Assembly (NCBI RefSeq): GCF_014109765.1
Contig: NZ_CP059139.1
Span: forward strand, 1,240,001-1,304,000
DNA: 64,000 bases
DNA from: Pseudomonas berkeleyensis
Lineage (GTDB): Bacteria; Pseudomonadota; Gammaproteobacteria; Pseudomonadales; Pseudomonadaceae
Reading direction: 5' to 3'
A program made the position numbers and the translations under genes. The notes under the pieces are model-generated. The model was not told the origin of the DNA, searched no databases, and saw only the letters and a list, made by a program, of their open reading frames with translations. Below are positions 9,726 to 20,528 of the stretch, piece by piece (position 1 is the stretch's first letter; every line of letters begins with the position of its first letter).

Positions 9726-9898
9726 AATCTCAGATGCCAACTGATCTCAGCGATGGTGTGTGAGCAGTTCCCGCACCTAATCTAGGGGGGATGGCGAACA
9801 CCAACATCATTTATGTGTGGTGAAAGTGTCACGCCATAGCCCATCAAGCGATCCTTTGAGCCGGCTCACTCTCCCTACGCGAGTGAACCGTAGTGCGA

Positions 9899-11410
9899 TC
9901 AGGCCAGTGCCGTGCGCTGTCGACCTTCCACCCGACGCTTCAACGCCGCACCTTCAACGATTTCCAACCCGCCGCCTTGGGCGCGGGCGGAGCGGCCCCA
10001 GTCTTCCAGCAGCTCCATGCAGGCGTGGTCGATATAGCTGACCCGCGCCAGGCTCAGGTGCAGGCAAGTGCCGGGCTCGACGCTGGCCAGCAGCTTGGCC
10101 AGTTGTGGCACTCGGAGGAAGGTGGCAGCGCCGCTCATGCGCAACTCGGCGCTGTTCGGGCCGGTTGGTACCAGCTTCATGCGCAGGCGCGAGGCATTCC
10201 AGGCCAGTTTCAGCAGGGTCAGGGCGAAGCCCACCAGCACGCCGGTCAGCAGGTCGGTGAAAACGATGCACAGCGCCGTGGCGGCATAGATGAGCACAGG
10301 CGCCCGTCCGTACTGACCGAGGTTGCGCATGGCCTTGGGATCGACCAGTTTGCAGCCGGTATACACCAGCACTGCGCCCAGGCTGGCCACTGGGATGCTC
10401 TGCAGTACGCCGGGCAGCAGCGCGACTAGCGCGAGTAGCCAGGCGCCGTGGAGGATGGTCGAGGCGCGGCCGCGAGCGCCGGCCTGGACGTTGGCCGAGC
10501 TGCGCACGATCACGCCGGTCATCGGCAGGGCGCCGACCGCGCCACAGAGCATGTTGCCGATGCCCTGGGCGGACAGTTCGCGGTTGAAGCGCGCACGCGG
10601 GCCGTCGTGCATGCGGTCTACGGCGGCGGCGGACAACAGCGTTTCGGCGCTGGCGATGAAGGCCAGGGCCAGGGCGGCGACCAGCAATTGCGGATCGGCC
10701 AGGCTGGCCAGCCCTTGTGGGGTGATCCAGTCGATGGCATCGCCCAGGTTGGCCGGCAGCTCCACGCGCTTGACCGGCAGCGTGAGCCACAGGCTGGCCA
10801 GGGTGGCGAGCGTCACACCGACCAGGGCGCCAGGTAGAAAGCGCAGCGGTGCCGGGCGAAAGCGCTCCCACAGCCAGATGCTGGCAATGGTACCGAGGCC
10901 CACTGCACCGGCGATCATGGCATTGCTGCCGAGCAGGCTCAGCGCATCATGCATGGCGCCGGGGAATGCCAGCAGATTGTCCAGGCCGGAGGCCCTGGGC
11001 GCAGCATCGATCATCACGTGCACCTGTGACAGCACGATGAGGATGCCGATACCGGCCAGCATGCCGTAGACCACGGCTGGCGCAGTGACACGAAACCAGC
11101 CGCCCAGGCGCAAGGTGCCGGCGACCAGCTGGATCAGGCCGGCCAGCAACAATACCGGGCCGAGTGCGGCTATGCCGTGGGTGCGTACCAGCTCGAATAC
11201 CAGTACGGCGAGGCCGGCAGCCGGGCCGCTGACCTGTAGCGGTGCGCCGGCGAGAAAACCGACCACCAGGCCACCGATGATGCCGGTGATCAGCCCCTTG
11301 GCGGGCGGCATGCCGGAGGCGATGGCAATGCCCATGCACAGTGGCAGGGCGACGAGAAAGACCACGACGGACGCTAGTGCGTCCCGTGGCAGTGTGCGAA
11401 ACACATTCAT
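9899..11410 (-). CDS. SulP family anion transporter (probable bicarbonate/sulfate permease)
   Basis: A 503-residue inner-membrane protein. The N-terminal SulP signature is visible in ALPLCMGIAIASGMPPAKGL and VSGPAAGLAVLV, followed by repeated hydrophobic helices to about residue 400, and a C-terminal STAS domain (about 415-490, including ARVSYIDHACMELLEDWG). The gene lies directly downstream of a beta-carbonic anhydrase on the same strand, 84 bp apart; such pairs are usually taken as bicarbonate uptake or CO2/bicarbonate conversion. Substrate is inferred from that pairing; sulfate remains possible. AGGAGATCACCTC precedes the ATG. Confidence 0.88.
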   Translation of the reverse strand: MNVFRTLPRDALASVVVFLVALPLCMGIAIASGMPPAKGLITGIIGGLVVGFLAGAPLQVSGPAAGLAVLVFELVRTHGIAALGPVLLLAGLIQLVAGTLRLGGWFRVTAPAVVYGMLAGIGILIVLSQVHVMIDAAPRASGLDNLLAFPGAMHDALSLLGSNAMIAGAVGLGTIASIWLWERFRPAPLRFLPGALVGVTLATLASLWLTLPVKRVELPANLGDAIDWITPQGLASLADPQLLVAALALAFIASAETLLSAAAVDRMHDGPRARFNRELSAQGIGNMLCGAVGALPMTGVIVRSSANVQAGARGRASTILHGAWLLALVALLPGVLQSIPVASLGAVLVYTGCKLVDPKAMRNLGQYGRAPVLIYAATALCIVFTDLLTGVLVGFALTLLKLAWNASRLRMKLVPTGPNSAELRMSGAATFLRVPQLAKLLASVEPGTCLHLSLARVSYIDHACMELLEDWGRSARAQGGGLEIVEGAALKRRVEGRQRTALA

Positions 11411-11494
11411 GAGGTGATCTCCTGGCCCGAATTGCGGGCAAAAGCAACCCGTGCCTACACCAACATCCGGTGCAGGCTCGGGGGAACGGTTGGG

Positions 11495-12226
11495 TCAGGC
11501 GCTGGCGTAGCGAGGTTGTGGGGTGGCGCAGGGCTGTTCGTCGCCATCGAGCGGAAGGAAGCTGCCCGATGCGGCGTCGTAGGCGCGGATGTTGCCGCTG
11601 TCGATGTCATAGACCCAGCCGTGGATCTGCAGTTGGCCGCTGGCCACGCGTGCAGCGACGGAAGGGTGGGTGCGCAGGTGGTCGAGTTGGGCCACCACGT
11701 TCTCTTCGGTCAGTACGCCGAGGGTTTCATGGGCGCTGCCGCAATTGCAGTTGTCCGCCACTACGCTGCGCGCCACCTCGGCATGGCGCAGCCAGGCGCG
11801 CACGGTGGGCATGCCATCGAGGCTGGCCGGGTTGAGCACGGCCTTCATCGCGCCGCAGTCGGAATGGCCGCAGACGATGATGTGCTGCACGCCGAGCGCC
11901 AGTACGGCGTACTCGATGGCAGTGGAGACGCCGCCATTCATCTGCCCATACGGCGGCACCACGTTACCCACGTTGCGGGTGACGAACAGGGTGCCGGGGT
12001 CGCTCTGGGTGATCAGCTCTGGGACGATGCGCGAATCGGCGCAGGTGATGAACATCGCACTGGGCGCCTGTGCCGAGGCCAGGCGCTTGAACAGTGCCTG
12101 CTGCTGCGGGTAAACCTCCTGGCGAAAACGCCGAAAGCCCTGCAGCAGTTGTTGCAGGGCGGCCTGGGCGTTGTCCTTGGCGACTGGGCGCAGGGTGTTG
12201 CCGGTTCGGGAAGCGGTTGAGTTCAT
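11495..12226 (-). CDS. beta-class carbonic anhydrase
   Basis: A 243-residue beta-carbonic anhydrase that interconverts CO2 and bicarbonate. The zinc ligands are in CADSR (Cys and Asp) and HSDCGAM (His and Cys); TRNVGNVVPP and STAIEYAVLALGV are further family markers. ATG 12226 is chosen because AGGAGCTGCAACG precedes it; in-frame starts at 12250 and 12298 lack such a site. The N-terminal 30 residues are polar and do not form a signal peptide, so it is probably cytoplasmic. It is coupled with the SulP transporter downstream. Confidence 0.93.
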   Translation of the reverse strand: MNSTASRTGNTLRPVAKDNAQAALQQLLQGFRRFRQEVYPQQQALFKRLASAQAPSAMFITCADSRIVPELITQSDPGTLFVTRNVGNVVPPYGQMNGGVSTAIEYAVLALGVQHIIVCGHSDCGAMKAVLNPASLDGMPTVRAWLRHAEVARSVVADNCNCGSAHETLGVLTEENVVAQLDHLRTHPSVAARVASGQLQIHGWVYDIDSGNIRAYDAASGSFLPLDGDEQPCATPQPRYASA

Positions 12227-12482
12227 CGTTGCAGCTCCTGTGATTTTCATCGGTGACGTTCTCGACTGCTGGCCAAACGCCTGTGACCAATCGGTCACTT
12301 CCGCTGCAACGATAAGGATTCTTACTTAAGCAAAACTGAACGAGAGGCTCTAAAACGCCACTATCGGCGAGCTGGCAGGCGTATGGCGAGAACCACTGCT
12401 CGCCATCGAGCCCGGCGGCTTGCCAGGCGCCGCACTGCTCGGGATGATGCGCGCTCTACTCCATTGCCAGGGAAGGTTACTC

Positions 12483-13211
12483 ATGCGCGCCCCCGTACTG
12501 ATCACTTTGTGTCTGTCGCCCGTGCTCGCTGCTGCCGAAGGCACGCTCACTGCCACTGTCGTTCATGCCGACTTTTCTCAGGCTCCGGAAGTGCGCCTGC
12601 TGGTGCGTGTGCTGGATGAGGCTTTTGCTACCGATCAGGAGTCCATCGTCAGTCAGTGTCCGGTGGCCAGGGCGGCAGGCGAGCATCTGGCGCCGGACAG
12701 TTGCTTTGAGGTGACGATCGACGAGGGGAGCGGGGCGGTTCAGCCAATGAGTCAGACGCTGCTCGCCAGGCCTGAGCGCGCCAGCGACCCGATCTACCTG
12801 GAACTGGTTTATCGCAGCCAGCTGAAGCCGCTCTATGACGACGTCTACAGTCGGCCGACGGCACGCTTGCGGGTGGAGACCAATGGTTTCTACAACTGGA
12901 ATGATGAGATGCCCCAGGCCTTGCCGCAGAACGTGATGGCTCTGGGCGGAATCAATGCGCTGGTGCTGGGGGATGCCGATGCGTTGCTCAATGCAGCTTA
13001 CCGCGAGCGTCTGCGGCAATTGTCGGATGAGGCGAGTAGCGCCTTGCGTCAGGCGCAGCGCAACTGGATTGCCATGCGTGATGCCGAATGCAAGCCCTAC
13101 GGCGAGCAACAGCCTTATTCGGTATTTGGCGAATTCAGCTACGACTGCCTGGTACGCCTGACGCTCGACCGCGCCCGCCAGCTGGCGGTGGTACGCGGTG
13201 ACCAGAGTTGA
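12483..13211 (+). CDS. exported protein with LprI-like (DUF1311) domain
   Basis: A 242-residue protein with a signal peptide (MRAPVLITLCLSPVLAAAEG). The C-terminal part, LLNAAYRERLRQLSDEASS followed by LRQAQRNWIAMRDAEC and the cysteine-bearing YDCLVRLTLDRARQL, matches the lysozyme-inhibitor LprI/DUF1311 pattern. The middle part resembles nothing I know. LprI proteins in other bacteria block host lysozyme, but many DUF1311 proteins are untested. GGGAAGG precedes ATG 12483. The gene ends one base before the convergent small gene at 13212. Confidence 0.72.
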   Translation: MRAPVLITLCLSPVLAAAEGTLTATVVHADFSQAPEVRLLVRVLDEAFATDQESIVSQCPVARAAGEHLAPDSCFEVTIDEGSGAVQPMSQTLLARPERASDPIYLELVYRSQLKPLYDDVYSRPTARLRVETNGFYNWNDEMPQALPQNVMALGGINALVLGDADALLNAAYRERLRQLSDEASSALRQAQRNWIAMRDAECKPYGEQQPYSVFGEFSYDCLVRLTLDRARQLAVVRGDQS

Positions 13212-13448
13212 TCAATGTTCGCCCTTCATTGCGCCGCTGAGGCCGAACATCAGCACCAGCAGGTTGGCGTCCGGTTTGGCGTCGGTTGGCATCTGCTTTC
13301 GCAACGGGATTGGGGGGCAGGGCTCTACGGCGGTGCAGTCGTGCGCTGCCAGGACGCGCGGGCCGGGTTCTTGCCAGGCGGCGGCGGCAATTGCCGTCAC
13401 GCTTAGAGCAAGGCCGAGGAACAAACCTCGTGCTATTTCTAATTTCAT
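13212..13448 (-). CDS. small exported hypothetical protein
   Basis: A 78-residue protein starting MKLEIARGLFLGLALSVTAI, a hydrophobic signal or anchor, followed by a short polar part with two cysteines (HDCTAVEPCPP) and a second hydrophobic stretch, ANLLVLMFGLSG. AAGGGG lies ahead of ATG 13448, and a longer in-frame version has no ribosome site. It converges with the LprI-like gene with no spacer. I do not recognise the family; the clear start and signal sequence make it likely real. Confidence 0.55.
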   Translation of the reverse strand: MKLEIARGLFLGLALSVTAIAAAAWQEPGPRVLAAHDCTAVEPCPPIPLRKQMPTDAKPDANLLVLMFGLSGAMKGEH

Positions 13449-13893
13449 TTTGCTAACCCCTTGAAAGCGCTGCCAAACGCCGTTCGCTAAACCTAGATCA
13501 CCTATCGCCTTGTCGCCGTCCTGTGCGACGAACGGTCTTGGGCCTATGCGCAAAAGTGCCTGCGTATCGGTGATGTTTCATAAAACGTTTCGTCAGAACT
13601 GCGCTCGACGACTTTCGCATAGACCCTGGCGTGTAGCGGACGCCAGCCGGGGCTGTGGTGGGACACGGGCCTTATCGGTTGGTTCAGTCATTGTGTGGGT
13701 AACGTCTTAACGTAACCTTAGGTACCTGTTACAGCCCCTTGTAACAGCCGACCCTGGCAGTTGCAGTTGCCTGAAAGTTTTCCCGTTACCGGTGTAAAGG
13801 TGCGAGGTAGAGCCACTTCCTGGTGGGCGTTCTGCGAATGAAGCACGGTGACGCGGATAAAACTCTGCCGGCATTGGGCCGGCAGACGTTTGC
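13449..13893. other. 445-bp gap without a gene
   Basis: No convincing coding frame. It holds a dyad at 13726-13747 (CTGTTAC, 8-base loop, GTAACAG) and the inaA-like terminator at its right end. The remainder is presumably the promoter region of the small exported gene, but I cannot assign -35/-10 boxes with confidence. Confidence 0.5.
13857..13887 (-). terminator. rho-independent terminator after the InaA-like gene
   Basis: On the minus strand CTGCCGG and CCGGCAG flank a short loop and are followed by AGTTTTAT, 10 bases past the stop codon. Confidence 0.7.
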
Positions 13894-14598
13894 TCAGGCA
13901 AGAGCTGTGCCGAGACCCTTGGCGCCGTCGGCGAATATCTGGCGATAACCCTGCAGCAGTTGTTGCCAGTCGGCATCCGCCCAGGGGCTGTGGCGTCGCA
14001 GTTGGGGGAGGTCGTGTTGGGCGGCTTGGACGCGCGTCAGGCGGCGGCGGCTTTTTTCCAGATCCAGCAGAGCGACCTGCGGCGTCTCGCCGTCGATGCG
14101 TACGAAGATATGTTTTGCGTACAGGCAACCATGTTGCCAGCGCCCCAGGTGCATACGTGCCAGGGTTGCGCCGACAAGTTGCAGCAGTTGGGTATGTACG
14201 GCCTCGCCACAGACTTCGCGGCCGCCTTGGGCGTACCAGCTTTCGATATCCACGAAGCCTTCCAGCTCGGCAGTTACCAGCAGGCCGCGCCATCCTTGCT
14301 GTGGGTCATGTTCGACCCCGCAGTAGACCAGCTTGGGAACAGGCACGCCGAGCGCATCCAGTGCCAACAATGCACTGCGCTCGCGCAGGACGGTCGGGCG
14401 CCCTTGTGGATGCAAGAAGCTGCGATAGATATGGCCGATCTGTCTTTTGGCATAGAGCACGCCGGTCTCATCCAGTAGGCGCTGTACACCGCTCTCGCCG
14501 CCGCGGCGTACGTTGGGTTCTTCAACCCACTCACCTTGCTGTTGCCACCAGTGCTGGAAGGCTTGCTGAGGTATTTCGCTCGTGCTGCAAAGGGCCAT
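13894..14598 (-). CDS. InaA-like lipopolysaccharide-kinase family protein
   Basis: A 234-residue protein of the WaaP/Kdo-kinase-like superfamily. Kinase-type signs are YAKRQIGHIYRSFLHP (lysine region), LARMHLGRWQHGCLYAKHIFV (catalytic-loop region, HGCLYAKHIF) and VALLDLEKSR (metal-binding Asp). This pattern fits the weak-acid-inducible InaA proteins of Pseudomonas. The substrate is unknown, and the usual catalytic HxDxxxxN motif is only loosely kept. It appears to be a single gene with its own terminator. Confidence 0.75.
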   Translation of the reverse strand: MALCSTSEIPQQAFQHWWQQQGEWVEEPNVRRGGESGVQRLLDETGVLYAKRQIGHIYRSFLHPQGRPTVLRERSALLALDALGVPVPKLVYCGVEHDPQQGWRGLLVTAELEGFVDIESWYAQGGREVCGEAVHTQLLQLVGATLARMHLGRWQHGCLYAKHIFVRIDGETPQVALLDLEKSRRRLTRVQAAQHDLPQLRRHSPWADADWQQLLQGYRQIFADGAKGLGTALA

Positions 14599-14754
14599 GT
14601 TCTTGTTCTTCTATTTGATGGTTTGCGCAGCACTCGTTTCGTGAACGAGGGCTACGGCGTTCATGGTTGCCAAGAAACATAAGCAAACAACGTTCCCGAG
14701 TCCACAGAAAACGGTTCTGGATTTTCCGAGCGGTAGCGCTTTTTCGCAGGCATA

Positions 14755-14783
14755 AAAAACCCCGCGACTAGCGCGGGGTTCTT
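14755..14783 (-). terminator. rho-independent terminator of groES-groEL
   Basis: Minus strand AACCCCGCG and CGCGGGGTT around CTAGT or similar loop bases, followed by six T, 25 bases downstream of the groEL stop. Confidence 0.88.
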
Positions 14784-14807
14784 GGTACTGCGTGGGTGCC
14801 GGTCGGC

Positions 14808-16466
<1,659 letters not shown>

Positions 16467-16502
16467 TCAATTCTTTGACGATTAACGGGAAATCGTGGGT
16501 GA

Positions 16503-16796
16503 TCAGGCTTCGACGACAGCGAGGATTTCGTTCTCGCCCATTACCAGCAGGTCTTCGCCGTCGACCTTGACGGTGTTGCTGCCGGAATAGGGGCCGAATA
16601 CCACTTTGTCACCGACCTTCACAGCCAGCGGACGGACTTCGCCATTGTCCAGAACCTTACCGGTACCGACGGCAACGACTTCACCTTGGTTCGGCTTCTC
16701 GGCGGCCGAACCCGGCAGCACGATGCCACCAGCGGTTTTGGTCTCTTCTTCGCTGCGACGGATCACGACGCGGTCATGCAGAGGACGAAGCTTCAT
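16503..16796 (-). CDS. groS: co-chaperonin GroES
   Basis: A 97-residue heptameric lid for Gro[22 protein letters not shown], the mobile loop [15 protein letters not shown] and the terminal [10 protein letters not shown] are typical. AGGAGAGATCGACA lies before the ATG. It is the first gene of the groES-groEL operon, with a sigma-32-like promoter about 150 bp upstream. Confidence 0.99.
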   Translation of the reverse strand: MKLRPLHDRVVIRRSEEETKTAGGIVLPGSAAEKPNQGEVVAVGTGKVLDNGEVRPLAVKVGDKVVFGPYSGSNTVKVDGEDLLVMGENEILAVVEA

Positions 16797-16944
16797 TGTC
16801 GATCTCTCCTAACAATTTAATGGCCAACTTGCCGACTCTGTGTGGTCGGCGGGTTTGTAAAATCCGGCGGGGCCGGACGCGGCACGCTGGGCGCACCGCG
16901 GAAGTTGGACTGCCTCAGAGGGCAGGCACCTTGCGGTGACTGCT

Positions 16945-16972
16945 ACATGTGGGCGGGTGAGGGCATTTCAAG
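16945..16972 (-). promoter_or_regulatory. sigma-32-type heat-shock promoter of groES-groEL
   Basis: On the minus strand CTTGAAA (16972-16966), 13 bases, then CCACATGT (16952-16945), against the RpoH consensus CTTGAAA-N13/14-CCCCATNT. It is the only such match I see upstream of groES. No CIRCE operator is present nearby, which fits RpoH rather than HrcA control. Confidence 0.75.
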
Positions 16973-17051
16973 GGTACTGACGTAAATTTTTTACATGTGC
17001 CAGGTATGGCGAGGGAATGGGCGCCAGGAAGTGGGGCGCCCTGGGGGCGGG

Positions 17052-17501
17052 TCAATCGCGGCGTTCGTATTCACCTTCAAGCACATTCGGACGCGTCTGT
17101 CCGGAGCGGGCAGCGGCATCATCGAAGAAGGCCCGCTGGCGTAGGGCCTGTTCCTCGGCACGGCGGCGGATCTTGCCGACCAGCAGGCGACGCGTGAAGG
17201 GAATCAGGCAGAGCACGCCGAGCATGTCGCTGATGAAACCTGGCAGGATCAGCAGGCCACCACCCACTGCGATCAGCAGGCCTTCGAGCATCTCTTGTTC
17301 AGGCAACTCACCGCGCGCTAGGCGCTCGCGTGCTCGCCAGGCAGTGGCGACCCCGGCAACGCGTAGCAGGATGCTGCCGAGCACTGCGGTACCGATCACC
17401 AGCAGCAAGGTGGGGAATACACCGATGGCGCTGCCGACCTTGATCAGCACGGCCAGCTCGATGATCGGAAACAGCAGGAAGAGAAACAGAAACGCACGCA
17501 T
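17052..17501 (-). CDS. fxsA: FxsA family membrane protein
   Basis: A 149-residue inner-membrane protein. Hydrophobic helices are at about residues 3-20, 25-45 and 70-95; RVAGVATAWRARERLARGE and GLLILPGFISDMLG are characteristic of FxsA. E. coli FxsA, when overproduced, relieves exclusion of phage T7 by the F plasmid; its normal role is unknown. The C-terminal 35 residues are charged and probably cytoplasmic. It sits just upstream of groES, a neighbourhood also seen for fxsA in other gammaproteobacteria. Confidence 0.9.
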   Translation of the reverse strand: MRAFLFLFLLFPIIELAVLIKVGSAIGVFPTLLLVIGTAVLGSILLRVAGVATAWRARERLARGELPEQEMLEGLLIAVGGGLLILPGFISDMLGVLCLIPFTRRLLVGKIRRRAEEQALRQRAFFDDAAARSGQTRPNVLEGEYERRD

Positions 17502-17566
17502 GATCTGTGGATCCTTGGCGGAAGCGAACTTCCAATAGGGTGTAAGTATGGCGCTTTAGCCTGAAT

Positions 17567-18301
17567 TCAAGCTGAAGCCGGCCCGGATGGCGGCCACTGG
17601 TCGGCGCGAGCCAACATCACCAGGGCTTCGCGCGCTTGTCCCGGGTTGTTGCAAGGTGTTGGGAAGGCTAGCCAATAAAGGCTTTGGCCAATGCGTAGAT
17701 GGAAACCTTCACTGTCGACACCGGCCATCTGTGCGGGTTCATGCTTAGGTAACCCGGCCAGCTCGACATAGTGGGCGATGGCCTTGGCGTGGTCTTCGTT
17801 CATGTGCTCGACCATGCTCGTTTCGCTGCCGTTCGTCGTGAAGGGGTTTGCCAGAGCCACGTCATCGAGCCAGTGGATGGCGCCAAAACCGCCGATGAAC
17901 CGCCAGCGCACGGGTTGCAGTCGCCAGAAATCGAAGTCATGCGCCCGGTGGTAGTCGCGTGACTGGGGGAAAAAGCGGTAATAACGCTGTGCGGCCGCTT
18001 CGATCTCGCCTTCGTCATGCAGCTGTTCGGCTTCGGCGAGCAGAGTGAGGCGGCCGACTGCCTGCACATCCTCTGCGCCACGCTCGCCGACCAATAGCGA
18101 GCACTTGGCGTCCTGCTTGAGGTTATGGGTGTGCTGGGCGATGCGACTGATGAGGATCAGCGGCCTGCCTTCGGCATCCAGGCAATAGGGCACCACCGAT
18201 CCGAAAGGGAAACCCGGCATGGCCTTGGAGTGGGTGCTGAGCACGCCACGGTATTCCTTGAGCAGCAATTCTCGTGCATGCTTGCCGGCTTTCACGCTCA
18301 C
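17567..18301 (-). CDS. HugZ-like heme/FMN-fold protein
   Basis: About 244 residues. The N-terminal half is a pyridoxamine-phosphate-oxidase-like split barrel (FPFGSVVPYCLDAEGRP, HTHNLKQDAKCSLLVGE, the FFPQSRDYHRAHDFDFW stretch), and the C-terminal part is a DUF2470 domain (MVEHMNEDHAKAIAHYVELAG). This is the layout of HugZ/HutZ heme-utilisation proteins, though close homologues also occur without a known heme role. I start it at GTG 18301 because GAGGAG lies eight bases upstream; a TTG at 18319 overlaps that site. Confidence 0.82.
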   Translation of the reverse strand: MSVKAGKHARELLLKEYRGVLSTHSKAMPGFPFGSVVPYCLDAEGRPLILISRIAQHTHNLKQDAKCSLLVGERGAEDVQAVGRLTLLAEAEQLHDEGEIEAAAQRYYRFFPQSRDYHRAHDFDFWRLQPVRWRFIGGFGAIHWLDDVALANPFTTNGSETSMVEHMNEDHAKAIAHYVELAGLPKHEPAQMAGVDSEGFHLRIGQSLYWLAFPTPCNNPGQAREALVMLARADQWPPSGPASA

Positions 18302-18409
18302 CTTAATGACTCCTCGCAAAGAATCCGTAATAAACGGACAGACGCCCTAGCATAGCGGTTAGCGGGCATCAGCGGGGCCGGTAAAAGCTGCACCTTGAGG
18401 GGAATAGCG

Positions 18410-19168
18410 ATGCAACTGAAAGACAAAGTCATCATCATCACTGGTGGTTGCCAGGGGCTGGGGCGTGCCATGGGCGAGTACCTGGCGAGCAAGGGGGCCA
18501 AGCTGGCGCTGGTGGATCTTAATCAGGAAAAGCTGGATGACGCTGTAGCTGCCTGCAAGGCTGCCGGTGGTGATGCTCGTGCCTATCTGTGCAACGTGGC
18601 GAATGAAGAGCAGGTGACCCATATGGTCGCCCAGGTTGCCGAGGACTTTGGCGCCATCAATGGCCTGGTCAACAACGCCGGTATTCTGCGCGATGGCCTG
18701 ACCATCAAGGTCAAGGATGGCGAGATGACCAAGATGAGCCTGGCGCAGTGGCAGGCGGTGATCGACGTCAACCTGACTGGCGTGTTCCTCTGCACCCGTG
18801 AAGTGGCGGCGAAGATGATCGAGCTGAAGAACGAAGGCGCGATCGTCAATATCTCCTCCATCTCCCGTGCCGGCAACATGGGCCAGGCCAACTACTCCGC
18901 AGCCAAGGCTGGCGTCGCTGCCGACACCGTGGTCTGGGCCAAGGAGCTGGCGCGCTATGGCATTCGTGTGGCGGGTGTGGCGCCGGGTTTCATCGAAACC
19001 GACATGGTCGCCAGCATGAAGCCGGAAGCCCTGGAGAAGATGACCTCGGGCATTCCGCTCAAGCGCCTGGGCAAACCGGCCGAGATCGCTCACTCGGTGG
19101 CCTACATCCTGGAAAACGACTATTACACGGGTCGTGTCCTGGAACTCGACGGCGGTCTGCGTCTGTAA
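18410..19168 (+). CDS. short-chain dehydrogenase/reductase, FabG-like
   Basis: A 252-residue SDR. The dinucleotide site is [12 protein letters not shown], followed by NNAGIL, the catalytic serine region [13 protein letters not shown], and YSAAKAG with Tyr and Lys. It looks like a 3-oxoacyl-ACP reductase, but a dedicated fabG normally sits in the fatty-acid gene cluster, so this is probably a paralogue of unknown substrate. ATG 18410 follows GGGGAATAGCG; an earlier in-frame start at 18395 is less well placed. A terminator follows. Confidence 0.85.
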   Translation: MQLKDKVIIITGGCQGLGRAMGEYLASKGAKLALVDLNQEKLDDAVAACKAAGGDARAYLCNVANEEQVTHMVAQVAEDFGAINGLVNNAGILRDGLTIKVKDGEMTKMSLAQWQAVIDVNLTGVFLCTREVAAKMIELKNEGAIVNISSISRAGNMGQANYSAAKAGVAADTVVWAKELARYGIRVAGVAPGFIETDMVASMKPEALEKMTSGIPLKRLGKPAEIAHSVAYILENDYYTGRVLELDGGLRL

Positions 19169-19186
19169 TCCGCCAGGCCTGAACGA

Positions 19187-19217
19187 AAAACGCCCCGACT
19201 GGTTCGGGGCGTTTTCG
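19187..19217 (+). terminator. rho-independent terminator after the SDR gene
   Basis: AAACGCCCCGA and TCGGGGCGTTT flank a CTGGT-type loop with a T run; the A run on the left lets it work in both directions. Confidence 0.85.
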
Positions 19218-19228
19218 TTTCTGCAGGT

Positions 19229-19303
19229 GGTGCGCACGGCGCACCCTAGGGTCAGGATTCTGGTTTGATGCGTGCGGCTTTCTGTAGGATGCGCTGTGCG
19301 CAC
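19229..19303. repeat. inverted pair of GTAGGGTGCGCC-family elements
   Basis: A minus-oriented copy at 19229-19249 (ends GCGCACCCTAG) and a plus-oriented, less exact copy at 19284-19303 (GTAGGATGCGCTGTGCGCAC). They lie between the convergent SDR and ispB genes. Confidence 0.65.
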
Positions 19304-19312
19304 TGCTATTTC

Positions 19313-20281
19313 TTAATGCGTACGAGCGACCGCGAAGCGGCTCAACTCGATCAGCGCATCGCGATACTCGCCAGCCGGTAGTACATCCAGGCAGGCGATG
19401 GCGCGTTCGGCATAGTCGCGGGCCAGTTGCGCGGTGTAGTCCAGCGCACCGGCCGTTTCGACGGCTGCACGGATGCTTTCCAGATCTTCGATACCGCCTT
19501 TCTGAATCGCCTGGCGCACCAGCGCGGCCTGCTCGGCGGTGCCTTCACGCATGGTATAGATCAGCGGCAGTGTGGGTTTGCCTTCTGCGAGGTCATCGCC
19601 GACGTTCTTGCCCAGGCTGGCAGCATCGCCCTTGTAGTCGAGCAGGTCGTCGACCAGCTGGAAGGCCACGCCAAGGTGATCGCCAAAGGTACGTAGTGCT
19701 TCGCGCTGCGCTTCGCTGGCGCTGGCCAGGGCGGCGGCACTATGGGTGGAGGCTTCGAACAGCATTGCGGTCTTGGCGCGGATGACTTCCATATAGGTGT
19801 CTTCCGTGGTGCTGGCGTCGCGCACCTTGGAGAGTTGCAGCACTTCGCCTTCGGCGATCACGCGAGTGGCGTGGGAGAGAATCTTCATCACCGGCATGGA
19901 GCCGAGTTCGACCATCATTTCGAACGAGCGTGAATAAAGGAAGTCGCCTACCAGCACGCTTGGTGCGTTGCCCCACTGGGCATTGGCGGTGCTGCGGCCA
20001 CGGCGCATGTCGGACATATCGACCACATCGTCGTGTAGCAGGGTGGCGGTGTGCAGGAACTCGATGGTCGCGGCCAGCAGGCGCAGATCATCACCTTGGT
20101 AGCCGAGGGCCTTGCCGCTGAGTAGAACCAGCAGTGGGCGCAGGCGTTTGCCGCCGGCGGAGATGATATAGTCGCCGATCTTTTCCACCAGCGGCACGCG
20201 CGAGACCACCTGCTGGCGAATGATGCCATCGACGGCGGTGAAATCGTCCGCTACGACGCGGTAAAAAGCCTGGGGTTGCAT
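19313..20281 (-). CDS. ispB: octaprenyl/polyprenyl diphosphate synthase
   Basis: A 322-residue trans-prenyltransferase that lengthens farnesyl diphosphate to make the ubiquinone side chain. Both aspartate-rich motifs are present: LLHDDVVDMSD and LVDDLLDYKGD, with GGKRLRPLLVLL near the N-terminus. The start is ambiguous: ATG 20281 is the usual family start, but AAGGAG is 12 bases away and only 6 bases from the in-frame TTG at 20287, which would add Met-Ser. It is divergent from rplU, with its own promoter at 20314-20342. Confidence 0.94.
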   Translation of the reverse strand: MQPQAFYRVVADDFTAVDGIIRQQVVSRVPLVEKIGDYIISAGGKRLRPLLVLLSGKALGYQGDDLRLLAATIEFLHTATLLHDDVVDMSDMRRGRSTANAQWGNAPSVLVGDFLYSRSFEMMVELGSMPVMKILSHATRVIAEGEVLQLSKVRDASTTEDTYMEVIRAKTAMLFEASTHSAAALASASEAQREALRTFGDHLGVAFQLVDDLLDYKGDAASLGKNVGDDLAEGKPTLPLIYTMREGTAEQAALVRQAIQKGGIEDLESIRAAVETAGALDYTAQLARDYAERAIACLDVLPAGEYRDALIELSRFAVARTH

Positions 20282-20313
20282 CGACAAGAGGCGCTCCTTC
20301 TGAACTGCGCGGC

Positions 20314-20342
20314 ATGCTAGGTGGCAGGGTAATTGCTGTCAA
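20314..20342 (-). promoter_or_regulatory. sigma-70 promoter of ispB
   Basis: On the minus strand TTGACA, a 17-base spacer and TAGCAT, ending about 30 bases before the coding start. It lies back to back with the rplU promoter; the two -35 boxes are 18 bases apart. Confidence 0.72.
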
Positions 20343-20360
20343 GGCAAGCGCCCGCGGGCC

Positions 20361-20389
20361 TTGCGTCGGGTCAATGGCTTGCGTACAAT
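20361..20389 (+). promoter_or_regulatory. sigma-70 promoter of rplU-rpmA
   Basis: TTGCGT, a 17-base spacer and TACAAT. Transcription would begin near 20396, giving a leader of about 130 bases before rplU. Confidence 0.72.
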
Positions 20390-20528
20390 CGCGCACCCTG
20401 AACATTCCCCCTGGGTATTTCCCTGCCTTACGCAATTGCAAGGGTGTCACTTCCGGCCCCGAGCAGCCATGCCAGCCAATAACGACTCTTCTAAAGCGCT
20501 GGGTGAGCAGGATCAACGGAGATTTACC

